This document shows positions 53,217-61,885 of a DNA stretch of 64,000 bases, piece by piece. Under the pieces are notes generated by a model, which was not told where the DNA came from, did no database searches, and saw nothing but the letters and a program-made list of their open reading frames with translations. The stretch covers positions 434,001-498,000 of the forward strand of contig CBDHDJ010000002.1 in the NCBI GenBank assembly GCA_965261645.1, given 5' to 3'. This DNA comes from CBDHDJ01 sp965261645. GTDB lineage: Bacteria; Pseudomonadota; Alphaproteobacteria; SHVV01. The position numbers and the translations under genes were made by a program. Every line of letters starts with the position of its first letter. The first letter of the stretch is position 1.

Positions 53217-54338
53217 TCAGCTCTCGGCGCGTAGTGAGACCTGATTTCCAAGATGGCGCTCGAGCAGGCCCGCGAGCTCAAGTTCCAGCAAAATGGTCAA
53301 AACGACCGCGGCTGTCAAATGGGACTGGCGGATCAGTTCGTCAACCGCTGCCGGGCTCGGCCCGAGTAGACCGCGGATCAAAGCCCGATTTTTCCCGATG
53401 TTCGCTTCGTCGGGCGGCGCTGGTGCTGGCGCTTGAAACCGAGCCTCGCCAGGCTCCGCCAGGGGCTTGTGCAGGCGCGGTTCGAGTACTCCCACGATGT
53501 CGTCAGCGCTTTCCTTGAGGACGGCGCCGTCGCGAATCAAGTTGTTGGTGCCGCGGGCGCGGGGGTCCAAGGGCGAGCCCGGTACCGCGAACACCTCGCG
53601 GCCTTGCTCAAGCGCGAAACGGGCGGTGATGAGCGAGCCCGAGCGCGGCGCCGCTTCGACGACAAGCACGCCCAACGCCAGGCCCGATATGATGCGGTTG
53701 CGGCGCGGAAAATGGCGCGCCTGCGGCTGGATTCCGAAAGCGATCTCGGTCAGGACGGCGCCTGAGTCGGTGATTCGCCGATGCAGCTCTTCATTCTGCG
53801 CCGGATAGACGACATCGATGCCCCCAGCGGTCACCGCGATGGTGCCCGTCTCGAGGCTCCCCTCGTGGGCTGCGGCGTCGATGCCGCGGGCCAGGCCGGA
53901 AACCACAATGAGGCCGTATTCGCCGAGCTCGGCTGCGATCCTGCGGGTCAGGCGCACCCCATTCGCCGAGGCGTTGCGCGCACCGACCAGGGCCACCGCC
54001 GGCTTGTTCAGGATCTGATCGTGACCCGTGATGGCGATCAGCGGCGGGGCGTCGGCGATGGCGGCCAGGGGTTCGGGATAGTCCGCCTCGCCCCACGCGA
54101 TAAAGCGCGCGCCGGCGGCGATTGTGGCGGCGATCTCCTGTTCCGCCCGCGCACCGGAGAACACCGCGATCGGCTTCGTCCGGCCGCCGCGGCGCGCCAA
54201 CTCGGGCAAAGCATCAAGCGCCTTGGCGGCGCTCCCATATCGCTGTAGAAGCTGGAAGAAGGTGATGGGGCCGACATTCTCGCTGCGGATTAGCCGTAGC
54301 CATTCGAGCCGCTCGGCGGCGGTCAGCTGGCTAGGCAC
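53217..54338 (-). CDS. dprA: DNA-processing protein DprA
   Basis: This encodes 373 residues. A N-terminal SAM-like domain (GPITFFQLLQRYGSAAKALD) precedes the Rossmann core with ALVGARNASANGVRLTRRIA, VVSGLARGIDAAAHEGSLET, ARHFPRRNRIISGLALGVLV and REVFAVPGSPLDPRARGTNN. A winged-helix C-terminus (PAAVDELIRQSHLTAAVVLT) completes it. DprA loads RecA on incoming single-stranded DNA during natural transformation. It overlaps plsY by 8 bp. Confidence 0.95.
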   Translation of the reverse strand: MPSQLTAAERLEWLRLIRSENVGPITFFQLLQRYGSAAKALDALPELARRGGRTKPIAVFSGARAEQEIAATIAAGARFIAWGEADYPEPLAAIADAPPLIAITGHDQILNKPAVALVGARNASANGVRLTRRIAAELGEYGLIVVSGLARGIDAAAHEGSLETGTIAVTAGGIDVVYPAQNEELHRRITDSGAVLTEIAFGIQPQARHFPRRNRIISGLALGVLVVEAAPRSGSLITARFALEQGREVFAVPGSPLDPRARGTNNLIRDGAVLKESADDIVGVLEPRLHKPLAEPGEARFQAPAPAPPDEANIGKNRALIRGLLGPSPAAVDELIRQSHLTAAVVLTILLELELAGLLERHLGNQVSLRAES

Positions 54339-54978
54339 GGGAATGAGTCGAGGACTTGCCGTCTTTGCGCCCGAGAGTCAGGCGGCCCTCGTCTCCCTGG
54401 ACGAGCCGCCCGATGTTCTTGTAGTGGCGGAGACACACCAGAACGGTAAGAAATAGGGCGAACTCGAGACGCTGCCGGTCGGCGAGAAACCACGCATAAA
54501 CGGGCGCCGCGGCAAAGGCGGCGAGGCCTGCCAGCGAGGAGAAGCGAAAGACAAGCGCGGTGATGAGCCACGTCGCGCAGGCGAGCAGGCCGACCGGCCA
54601 GGACAGGGCGAGCAGGACGCCAAGGCCCGTCGCCACGCCCTTGCCACCGCGAAACTTGAGCCAGACGGGAAAGAGATGGCCGAGAAATGCGCCTCCGCCG
54701 GCCACCACTGCCATGTCAGGCCCGAATTCGCCGGCGAGCAGAACCGGTACGGCCCCCTTGGCTGCGTCCAGCACCAGGGTCCAGAAGGCGAGGGCCCTGC
54801 CGCCATAGCGCAGGACATTGGTCGCGCCGATATTGCCCGAGCCCTTGGTGCGGATATCGCCGAGGCCTGCCCGGCGCGTGAGGATGAGGGCGAAGGGAAT
54901 CGAGCCGGCCAGATAGCCGATGAGAAGGGCGGCGGCGAGATAGGGCCCGGTGAAAGACCAGCTGATGGGGTCGGGCAT
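54331..54978 (-). CDS. plsY: glycerol-3-phosphate acyltransferase PlsY
   Basis: This encodes 215 residues with five or six membrane helices. The three PlsY loops are readable: GSGNIGATNVLRYGGRALAF (motif 1), FLGHLFPVWLKFRGGKGVAT (motif 2, with the catalytic HxFPxxxxFxGGKG), and CLRHYKNIGRLVQGDEGRL near the C-terminus. It transfers an acyl group from acyl phosphate to sn-glycerol-3-phosphate at the inner membrane. It sits between pyrC-like and dprA. Confidence 0.95.
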   Translation of the reverse strand: MPDPISWSFTGPYLAAALLIGYLAGSIPFALILTRRAGLGDIRTKGSGNIGATNVLRYGGRALAFWTLVLDAAKGAVPVLLAGEFGPDMAVVAGGGAFLGHLFPVWLKFRGGKGVATGLGVLLALSWPVGLLACATWLITALVFRFSSLAGLAAFAAAPVYAWFLADRQRLEFALFLTVLVCLRHYKNIGRLVQGDEGRLTLGRKDGKSSTHSRA

Positions 54979-54986
54979 GGCTGGCC

Positions 54987-56309
54987 TCAGCCGGTGCCGC
55001 CGAAGCCGTCGTGGGTGTAAACCGTCTCGCCCGCCACCACGGTCATGAGCGCGCGTCCCTGCACGGGGCGGCCCTCGAACGGCGAATTCTTGGACTTCGA
55101 GCGGAAGCTTTCGGGGTTGATCTGCCAGGGCACCTCGAGGTCGAAAACGAGGAGATCGGCCGGTGCGTCCCGCCTCAGCGCGCCGCCTGGGAGATCGAGC
55201 AGGCGGGCAGGCGAATCGGTCATGGCGCGCAGAACACTCAGCAGAGACAGGGCGCCATTGTGATAAAGCTCGAGCGCGAGCGGCAACAGGGTTTCCAGAC
55301 CCACCACGCCATACGCGGCCTGGGCGAAGGGCAGGCGCTTGCTCTCCGGGTCCTGCGGCGAGTGGCTCGAGGCAATCACGTCGATCGTACCGTCAGCCAG
55401 GGCATCGACGATCGCCTGACGGTCGCTCTCGCTCCTGAGCGGCGGCGAGGTCTTGGCGAAGGTGCGGTATTCGCCCACCGCAGACTCGTTGAGTGCGAAG
55501 TGGACCGGGGCAACGCCGCAGGTCACCGGAAGATGGCGCTCCTTCGCGCGGCGGACGGCCACCACGGCCTCGCTGATCGACACGCAGGCGACGTGGTAGC
55601 GCCCCCCAGTAAGATCCGCGAGGTTGATGTCGCGCTCCACGGTAATCGCTTCGGCGGCGTTCGGAATGCCGGGCAGGCCCAATCTCGTCGCCACTTCACC
55701 CTCGTTCATGCAGCCATCCCTGGCGAGAGCGGGTTCCTCGGCATGGTGCATGATGAGGCGGTCGAAGTTCGACGCATAGCTGAGGGCACGGCGCATGAGC
55801 TGCGCATCGGCGATGGTGCGTTCGCCATCGGTCAGCCCGACGGCGCCGGCGTCGGCCAGGAGCCCCATTTCGGTCATTTCCGTGCCCTTGAGCCCCTTGG
55901 TGATCGCCGCCATCGGGTGGATGCGGACGATCGCCGTCTCTTGGGCGCGGCGCTTGATGAATTCAACCAGCGCCGCATCGTCGATGACCGGGTGCGTATC
56001 CGGCATGGCGATCATCGTGGTCACGCCGCCCGCCGCCGCGGCCTGGCTCGCCGTGGCGATGGTCTCCTTATGTTCCGCGCCCGGCTCACCCAGGAACGCC
56101 CGCATGTCGATGAGGCCCGGACACAGCCCGTGACCGCGGCAGTCGATGATTTCGGCGTCCTCGGGCACACCGTCGGCGAACAGGTCCGCGCCAAGACCAG
56201 CGATCAAGCCGTCGTCGACGAGCAACGCGCCTGGCGTATCGAGCCCGCCCGCCGGATCGAGAAGCCTCGCGTTGGTGAACGCTCTCCTCCGGCCGTCCTT
56301 TTGCGCCAT
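54987..56309 (-). CDS. pyrC: dihydroorotase-like protein (PyrC/PyrX), metal ligands replaced
   Basis: This encodes 440 residues, a full-length amidohydrolase fold next to pyrB. The sequence LCPGLIDMRAFLGEPGAEHK aligns with the dihydroorotase HxHxREPG motif, but both His are replaced (RAF). The late DHAPH motif is changed to ASSHSPQDPESK, losing the catalytic Asp. Known PyrC-prime proteins of this kind are catalytically dead and serve as scaffolds for aspartate transcarbamoylase. A second, active dihydroorotase is therefore expected elsewhere in the genome. The gene is only 5 bp downstream of pyrB. Confidence 0.88.
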   Translation of the reverse strand: MAQKDGRRRAFTNARLLDPAGGLDTPGALLVDDGLIAGLGADLFADGVPEDAEIIDCRGHGLCPGLIDMRAFLGEPGAEHKETIATASQAAAAGGVTTMIAMPDTHPVIDDAALVEFIKRRAQETAIVRIHPMAAITKGLKGTEMTEMGLLADAGAVGLTDGERTIADAQLMRRALSYASNFDRLIMHHAEEPALARDGCMNEGEVATRLGLPGIPNAAEAITVERDINLADLTGGRYHVACVSISEAVVAVRRAKERHLPVTCGVAPVHFALNESAVGEYRTFAKTSPPLRSESDRQAIVDALADGTIDVIASSHSPQDPESKRLPFAQAAYGVVGLETLLPLALELYHNGALSLLSVLRAMTDSPARLLDLPGGALRRDAPADLLVFDLEVPWQINPESFRSKSKNSPFEGRPVQGRALMTVVAGETVYTHDGFGGTG

Positions 56310-56314
56310 GGCTC

Positions 56315-57307
56315 TTACCTGTTGGCCCCTTCAATCCTCAACGGCGAGGTATCGGGGCTGCGATTGGCGAGCGGCTGCAACAGGGCGTCGAGGCACGCCA
56401 TGCGGACGGCTACACCCATTTCGACTTGTTCGCGAATCACGCTGCGGTCTATATCGTCGGCCAAATCTGTGTCGATCTCCACGCCGCGGTTCATCGGCCC
56501 CGGATGCATGATCAGGGCATCCTCCTTGGCGGCCGCCATCTTCTCCTGATCCAGGCCGTAGAAGCGGAAATATTCACGGACCGAGGGGACGAAGGTGCCT
56601 TGCATGCGCTCGGTCTGTAGCCGCAACATCATGATGATGTCGCAGGATTCGAGCCCCGCCGGCATATCGTGAAACACCTCGACGCCGAGCCGTTCGATGG
56701 CCGCCGGCAAGAGCGTGGGCGGCGCCACCACCCGGACCCGCGCGCCCATGGTGTTGAGCAGCGCGATGTTGGAGCGCGCGACCCGGCTATGCGCGATGTC
56801 GCCACAGATCGCGACGGTCAAGCCTTCGAGCCGGCCCTTGCGGCGGCGAATGGTCAGCGCATCCAAGAGCGCCTGCGTCGGGTGTTCGTGGCTGCCATCG
56901 CCGGCGTTGATCACCGCGCCATCGATCTTTTGCGACAGGAGCTCGACTGCGCCGCTTTCCGGGTGGCGAACCACCAGCGCGTCCGGGTGCATGGCGTTGA
57001 GCGTCATCGCCGTGTCGATCAGGGTCTCGCCCTTCTTGATCGCCGAGCCCTCGACCGACATGTTGATTACGTCGGCGCCGAGGCGCTTGCCGGCCAGCTC
57101 GAACGAGGTGCGGGTACGGGTGGACGCCTCGAAAAACAGGTTGATCTGCGTGCGTCCGCGCAAGAGCGACTGCTTCTTGTCGATCTGGCGGTTCTGCTCG
57201 ACATAGCTCTCCGCCAGGTCGAGCAACAACGTGATCGCCGAAGGGGATAGGCCCTCGATGCCAAGCAAGTGGCGGTGCGGGAAGGCGATCGAGCCCGGGT
57301 CGGTCAT
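56315..57307 (-). CDS. pyrB: aspartate carbamoyltransferase catalytic subunit
   Basis: This encodes 330 residues; start at 57307 (MTDPGSIAFPHRHLLGIEGL) rather than the open-frame limit 57346. Hallmarks are the carbamoyl-phosphate site FFEASTRTRTSFELAGKRLG, the active-site NAGDGSHEHPTQALLDALTI and MHPGPMNRGVEIDTDLADD. It condenses carbamoyl phosphate with aspartate in pyrimidine synthesis. No PyrI regulatory subunit is present, and the inactive PyrC-like protein downstream is probably its complex partner. Confidence 0.96.
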   Translation of the reverse strand: MTDPGSIAFPHRHLLGIEGLSPSAITLLLDLAESYVEQNRQIDKKQSLLRGRTQINLFFEASTRTRTSFELAGKRLGADVINMSVEGSAIKKGETLIDTAMTLNAMHPDALVVRHPESGAVELLSQKIDGAVINAGDGSHEHPTQALLDALTIRRRKGRLEGLTVAICGDIAHSRVARSNIALLNTMGARVRVVAPPTLLPAAIERLGVEVFHDMPAGLESCDIIMMLRLQTERMQGTFVPSVREYFRFYGLDQEKMAAAKEDALIMHPGPMNRGVEIDTDLADDIDRSVIREQVEMGVAVRMACLDALLQPLANRSPDTSPLRIEGANR

Positions 57308-57370
57308 TAAAGGGCGACTATAAGGCGCGCATCCGTTGTCGTGCAAGTGGATGTGATGCGCGCGGGCCGG

Positions 57371-57847
57371 CTAATCCTCGCCGGGCGCCTTCGCCATCGC
57401 ATCGAGCGCGCCCTGCAGAATGTACGCGGCGGCCAGCTTATCGACGACTTCGGCGCGACGCTTGCGCGACATATCGGCTGCGACGAGCGTGCGGGTGACC
57501 GCAACCGTCGACAACCGTTCGTCCCAAAGGGCGATCCGGATATCCCGCAGGGCGAGCAAATTCGCCGCGAATTGCCGGACCGACTGGCAACGCGGCCCTT
57601 CGCTGCCGTCCATGTTGAGGGGAAACCCGATGACGAGCCCGCCAATCCGTTCCTCGTCGACGAGGGCGAGGAGGTGTTCGGCGTCGTTTTGAAACTTTCC
57701 GCGATGCAAGGTCTCGCGCGGCGTGGCGATCCCGAGAGCGGGGTCCGAGAGGGCGATACCGATGGTTTTCGCGCCCACATCGAGGCCCATCAGGCGCTCG
57801 CCCGGGTTCAGCGAAGCCTTGAGTTCGCTAGGGTTGCGGACCAACAT
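57371..57847 (-). CDS. ruvX: Holliday junction resolvase-like protein RuvX (YqgF)
   Basis: This encodes 158 residues from ATG 57847 (MLVRNPSELKASLNPGERLM). RNase H-like motifs are GLDVGAKTIGIALSDPALGI (first Asp), the family block RIGGLVIGFPLNMDGSEG, ALWDERLSTVAVTRTLVAAD, and the last Asp in EVVDKLAAAYILQGALDA. RuvX/YqgF functions in rRNA maturation or DNA resolution. Only 21 bp separate its start from gatC, which runs the other way. Confidence 0.92.
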   Translation of the reverse strand: MLVRNPSELKASLNPGERLMGLDVGAKTIGIALSDPALGIATPRETLHRGKFQNDAEHLLALVDEERIGGLVIGFPLNMDGSEGPRCQSVRQFAANLLALRDIRIALWDERLSTVAVTRTLVAADMSRKRRAEVVDKLAAAYILQGALDAMAKAPGED

Positions 57848-57868
57848 GGCGGGTGATAGGTGTGGCAC
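57848..57868. promoter_or_regulatory. very short divergent spacer between ruvX and gatC
   Basis: The spacer is 21 bp and carries no room for two full promoters, so promoter elements must overlap the 5' coding ends or the ruvX start lies further downstream than annotated. Confidence 0.4.
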
Positions 57869-58156
57869 ATGCCGGTCGATAAAGCCACCGTGCGCCACAT
57901 TGCGCGGCTTGCCCGGATCGAGGTCGACGACGCCGATCTCGACCACCTCGCGGACGAGCTCTCCAATATTCTCGCTTGGGTGGAGCAGCTCAACGAGGTC
58001 GATACCTCGGATGTTCCGCCGATGACGAGCGTAGTTGACGTCGATCTGCCGCGCCGCGCCGATAGCGTCACCGATGGTGGCAGTCCCGACAAGATCCTCG
58101 CCAACGCACCTGCTACGACGGCGGGATTCTTCGTCGTGCCCAAGGTGATCGAGTAG
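57869..58156 (+). CDS. gatC: aspartyl/glutamyl-tRNA amidotransferase subunit C
   Basis: This encodes 95 residues from ATG 57869 (MPVDKATVRHIARLARIEVD). The signature HIARLARIEV and the LNEVDTSDVPPMTSVVDVDL segment, which wraps around the A-B interface, match GatC. It is the first gene of gatCAB and starts 3 bp from gatA. The presence of GatCAB implies indirect charging of tRNA-Gln and/or tRNA-Asn. Confidence 0.95.
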   Translation: MPVDKATVRHIARLARIEVDDADLDHLADELSNILAWVEQLNEVDTSDVPPMTSVVDVDLPRRADSVTDGGSPDKILANAPATTAGFFVVPKVIE

Positions 58157-58159
58157 CGC

Positions 58160-59638
58160 ATGAGCGAGCTCACGCGATTGACCATGGCGGAGGCCCGCGA
58201 TGGGCTCGCCGCCGGCCACTTCAGCGCCCGCGAGCTCACCCAAGCGCATGTGAGAGCCGTGGAACGGGCGCGCGCCCTCAACGCGATTATCGCGGAAACA
58301 CCCGAACGCGCGCTCGCCGCGGCCGACCGGGCCGACGACCGCCGCCGCCAGGGCGAGGCGCGTCCCCTCGAAGGCCTCCCCATCGCGGTCAAGGATTTGT
58401 TCTGCACCGAGGGCGTGCAGAGCAGGGCCGCGTCCCACATCCTCGACGGCTTCACGCCGACTTACGAATCGACCGTCACCGCCCAGCTGTGGCGCGACGG
58501 CGCGATCATGTTGGGCAAGGCCAACATGGACGAGTTCGCCATGGGCTCGTCCAACGAAACGAGCACCTACGGCGCGGTCGAGAACCCCTGGCGGCGGCAG
58601 GGCGACAACCGCTCGACCGTGCCGGGCGGCTCGTCCGGCGGCTCGGCGGCGGCCGTCGCGGCGGAAATCGCGCTGGGCGCCACCGGCACCGATACCGGGG
58701 GCTCGATCCGCCAACCCGCCGCCTTCTGCGGTGTCGTCGGCCTCAAGCCGACCTACGGCCGCTGCTCGCGCTGGGGCATCGTCGCCTTCGCCTCCAGCCT
58801 CGATCAGGCCGGACCGATGACCCGCACGGTGCGTGACGCCGCCATCATGCTCGGCTCGATGGCGGGCCACGATCCGAAGGATTCGACATCCGTAAACATG
58901 CCGGTGGCGGATTACGAAGCGGCGCTCACCGGCGATATTCGTGGCCTCAAGGTGGGAATTCCGCCGGAATACCACATCGACGGCATGCCCGATGAAATCG
59001 CCAAGCTATGGGACCAAGGGGTCGACTGGCTGAAAACGGCGGGGGCGGAACCGGTTGAGGTCGCCCTGCCGCACTCCAAATATGCGCTGCCGGCCTATTA
59101 CGTGGTCGCGCCCGCCGAGGCCTCGTCCAACCTCGCGCGCTACGACGGGGTGCGTTACGGGCTGAGGGAGGACGGTGCGAATCTCCAGGAGATGTATGAG
59201 AAGACCCGCGCCGCCGGCTTTGGCGCCGAGGTCAAGCGCCGCATCATGATCGGCACCTATGTGCTTTCGGCGGGCTATTACGACGCCTACTACCTCAAGG
59301 CCCAGCAGGTTCGGACCCTGATCAAGCGCGATTTCGAGCAGGCGTTCGAGACGGTGGACGTGATCCTGACCCCCACGACGCCCTCGGCGGCGTTCGGGTT
59401 CGGTGAAAAATCCGACGATCCGATCGCGATGTATCTGAATGACGTGCTCACCGTGCCGGCGAGCCTGGCCGGGCTCCCCGGCGCTTCGGTCCCGGCCGGG
59501 CTCTCGGCGGACGGTCTGCCCCTCGGCCTTCAGGTCCTGGGGAAACCGTTCGATGAGGAAACCGTGCTACGCGTCGCCGGCGTTCTCGAAGAGGCCGCTT
59601 CGTTCGACGCCCGGCCCGAACCCTGGTGGCGCACCTGA
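58160..59638 (+). CDS. gatA: aspartyl/glutamyl-tRNA amidotransferase subunit A
   Basis: This encodes 492 residues. The amidase-signature triad is visible: Lys in LPIAVKDLFCTEGVQS, Ser in the GGSSGGSAAAVAAEIALGAT block and the nucleophile Ser in GTDTGGSIRQPAAFCG. It releases ammonia from glutamine or asparagine, which is channelled to GatB. Its stop overlaps the gatB start (TGATG). Confidence 0.97.
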   Translation: MSELTRLTMAEARDGLAAGHFSARELTQAHVRAVERARALNAIIAETPERALAAADRADDRRRQGEARPLEGLPIAVKDLFCTEGVQSRAASHILDGFTPTYESTVTAQLWRDGAIMLGKANMDEFAMGSSNETSTYGAVENPWRRQGDNRSTVPGGSSGGSAAAVAAEIALGATGTDTGGSIRQPAAFCGVVGLKPTYGRCSRWGIVAFASSLDQAGPMTRTVRDAAIMLGSMAGHDPKDSTSVNMPVADYEAALTGDIRGLKVGIPPEYHIDGMPDEIAKLWDQGVDWLKTAGAEPVEVALPHSKYALPAYYVVAPAEASSNLARYDGVRYGLREDGANLQEMYEKTRAAGFGAEVKRRIMIGTYVLSAGYYDAYYLKAQQVRTLIKRDFEQAFETVDVILTPTTPSAAFGFGEKSDDPIAMYLNDVLTVPASLAGLPGASVPAGLSADGLPLGLQVLGKPFDEETVLRVAGVLEEAASFDARPEPWWRT

Positions 59639-61134
59639 TGGCCGACGCAAGCCCCACAACAATCCAGGGCAACACGGGCGAGTGGGAGATCGTCGTCGGG
59701 TTGGAGGTTCATTCCCAGGTGATCTCGGAGGCGAAACTGTTTTCGGGCGCCGCCACGGCGTTCGGCGCCGAGCCCAACGCACAGGTCTCGCCGGTCGACG
59801 CCGGCATGCCGGGCATGTTGCCCGTGATCAACGAGGTGTGCATCGAGCAGGCCGTACGCACCGGCCTTGCCATCAACGCCGAGATCAATCTCTACTCCGT
59901 GTTCGACCGCAAGAACTACTTCTATCCCGATTTGCCCGCGGGCTATCAAATCTCCCAATACAGCCAGCCCATCGTCGGCCGCGGCACCATCGTCATCGAT
60001 TTGCCCGATGGCAGCTCGCGCGAGGTCGGCATCACGCGGCTTCATCTCGAGCAGGATGCGGGCAAAAGCCTGCACGATCAGCACCCCGAGCACTCCTATG
60101 TCGATCTCAACCGTTCCGGCGTGGCGCTGATGGAGATTGTCTCCGAGCCCGATATGCGCTCCTCGGAGGAGGCCGGCGCCTATGTTCGCAAGCTCAGGGC
60201 GATCCTGCGCTATCTCGGCACCTGCGACGGCAACATGGAGCAAGGCAATCTGCGTGTCGACGTCAATATCTCCGTGCGCCGGCCCGGCGAGGCCCTCGGC
60301 ACGCGCTGCGAGATCAAGAACCTGAACTCCATCCGTTTCGTCCGGCAGGCGATCGAATATGAGGCCCGCCGCCAGGTCGAGCTGATCGAGGGCGGCGGCA
60401 AGGTGGCGCAGGAGACCCGGCTCTTCGATTCGAACCAAGGCGTGACGCGGGAGATGCGCTCCAAGGAGGAAGCGCACGATTACCGCTACTTCCCCGATCC
60501 CGACCTCCTGCCGCTCAAGCTCACAGCGGACTACGTCGAGGCCATCCGCGCGAGCTTGCCCGAACTCCCGGATGCCAGGAAAGAGCGCTACACGCGGGAG
60601 TTTGGCCTCTCGCCCTACAACGCCAGCGTTCTGGTCGCCGACAAATCGGCCGCCGAATACTTCGAGAAACTCTTGGCGGAGGTCGAAAAGCGGACCGATC
60701 TCCCGGCCCTCCGCACCGCGATGGACTGCGCCAATCTCATGATCACAGATTTGTTCGGTTTGCTGAACAAACAGGGTCTCGACATCGAAAGCTCCCCGGT
60801 TTCGCCTGATTTGCTGGCCGGTTTGCAGGAACTCAAACTGAACGGCACGATCTCGAGGCGCATCGCCAAAGAGGTCTTCGAGGAGATGTTCGCCACCGGC
60901 CGGGCGGCCGGGGCCATCGTCGAGGACAAGGGGCTCGAGCAGGTCTCCGATGCCGGCGCCATCGCGGGCCTCGTCGATCAGGTGCTCGCTGCCGAGGCCG
61001 ACAAGGTCGCGGAATACAAAGCCGGCAAGGACAAGCTCTTCGGCTTCTTCGTCGGCCAGGTGATGAAGGCGAGCCAGGGCAAGGCCAACCCCAACCTCGT
61101 CAACGAGGTCCTGCGCCGGAAGCTTGAATCGTAG
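59638..61134 (+). CDS. gatB: aspartyl/glutamyl-tRNA amidotransferase subunit B
   Basis: This encodes 498 residues from the ATG at 59638, which overlaps the gatA stop by one base; an in-frame ATG at 59626 is an alternative. Motifs are WEIVVGLEVHSQVISEAKLF, VSPVDAGMPGMLPVINE, DLNRSGVALMEIVSEPDM and the C-terminal YqeY-like tail (FFVGQVMKASQGKANPNLVN). GatB phosphorylates and amidates the misacylated tRNA. Confidence 0.97.
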   Translation: MADASPTTIQGNTGEWEIVVGLEVHSQVISEAKLFSGAATAFGAEPNAQVSPVDAGMPGMLPVINEVCIEQAVRTGLAINAEINLYSVFDRKNYFYPDLPAGYQISQYSQPIVGRGTIVIDLPDGSSREVGITRLHLEQDAGKSLHDQHPEHSYVDLNRSGVALMEIVSEPDMRSSEEAGAYVRKLRAILRYLGTCDGNMEQGNLRVDVNISVRRPGEALGTRCEIKNLNSIRFVRQAIEYEARRQVELIEGGGKVAQETRLFDSNQGVTREMRSKEEAHDYRYFPDPDLLPLKLTADYVEAIRASLPELPDARKERYTREFGLSPYNASVLVADKSAAEYFEKLLAEVEKRTDLPALRTAMDCANLMITDLFGLLNKQGLDIESSPVSPDLLAGLQELKLNGTISRRIAKEVFEEMFATGRAAGAIVEDKGLEQVSDAGAIAGLVDQVLAAEADKVAEYKAGKDKLFGFFVGQVMKASQGKANPNLVNEVLRRKLES

Positions 61135-61290
61135 GGCTCGATATATCCGATGTCTGATCCGTTGGGGGACGCTGCGGGGATCACCCACCATCCCGCCGGT
61201 GAGGAAGCCCGCATTGCTTGACGAAATCGGGATTAAGTATTACATTCTTACTCGTGTATTTCTTACTTTCTTAATTTCAGAAAGACCGCA

Positions 61291-61515
61291 ATGGACTTGG
61301 TTAGAGTCACCTCCAAGGGGCAGGCGACGATCCCGCGGAAGATCCGTGAGGAGTGCGGCATCCGGGCCGGCGATATGGTCGCCTTCACCGTCGAGGGCGA
61401 CCGGGTGGTGCTGCGCAAGGTCGAGGCCGGTGAGGATGCCTATCTGAGGGGCCTCGAGGACACGCTGAGCGAATGGTCAGGCGCGGCGGACGAGGACGCC
61501 TATGGCGACCTATGA
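61291..61515 (+). CDS. AbrB/SpoVT-family antitoxin
   Basis: This encodes 74 residues. The N-terminal swapped-hairpin DNA-binding domain reads VRVTSKGQATIPRKIREECG and VAFTVEGDRVVLRKVEAG; the acidic C-terminus (LSEWSGAADEDAYGDL) would bind the toxin. Its last 14 bp overlap the following MazF-type gene. The AT-rich upstream DNA (61225-61285) probably carries the self-regulated promoter. Autorepression is inferred from family behaviour. Confidence 0.9.
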   Translation: MDLVRVTSKGQATIPRKIREECGIRAGDMVAFTVEGDRVVLRKVEAGEDAYLRGLEDTLSEWSGAADEDAYGDL

Positions 61516-61843
61516 CGGCTTCGATGTCGTCGTGGTGCCGTTCCCCTTCGTTAAGCGTTCAGCCAGCAAACGCCGGCCCGCATTGGTCGTCTCCGAGGCC
61601 CATTTCAACCGGCAGCACGGTCATCTGGTGCTGGCCATGATTACGACGGCGGGACAGACGGCCCGGCCGAGCGATATCGTCATCGCCGACATCGCCGCGG
61701 CCGGCTTGCCGGCGCCTTCGGTTGTGCGGCTCAAGCTCTTTACGCTCGAGGTTTCGCTGATCGCCCGCCGGATCGGCGAGCTCGCGCGCCGGGACGCCGC
61801 GGCGGTCGCCTCGGCCCTCGCCGAGACGCTTGTCTCGCAATAG
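61502..61843 (+). CDS. MazF/PemK-family toxin (predicted mRNA interferase)
   Basis: This encodes 113 residues. The MazF fold is indicated by FDVVVVPFPFVKRSASKRRP ALVV, where the Arg-rich loop normally carries the catalytic Arg, and by VVRLKLFTLEVSLIARRIGE, the usual position of the conserved Thr/Lys after LKLFT. Proteins of this type cleave mRNA until neutralised by the antitoxin. The overlapping antitoxin gene upstream supports a type II pair. It lies between gatB and a BtuF-like gene. Confidence 0.9.
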   Translation: MATYDGFDVVVVPFPFVKRSASKRRPALVVSEAHFNRQHGHLVLAMITTAGQTARPSDIVIADIAAAGLPAPSVVRLKLFTLEVSLIARRIGELARRDAAAVASALAETLVSQ

Positions 61844-61885
61844 GGCAGGGGCGCTAAACTCTGTTGTCCTCCCGGCGGCGCATTC

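Noticed and set aside
57848..58975. N-terminal extension of ruvX to 58975
   Set aside because: The upstream frame is antisense to gatC and gatA; RuvX homology starts at 57847.
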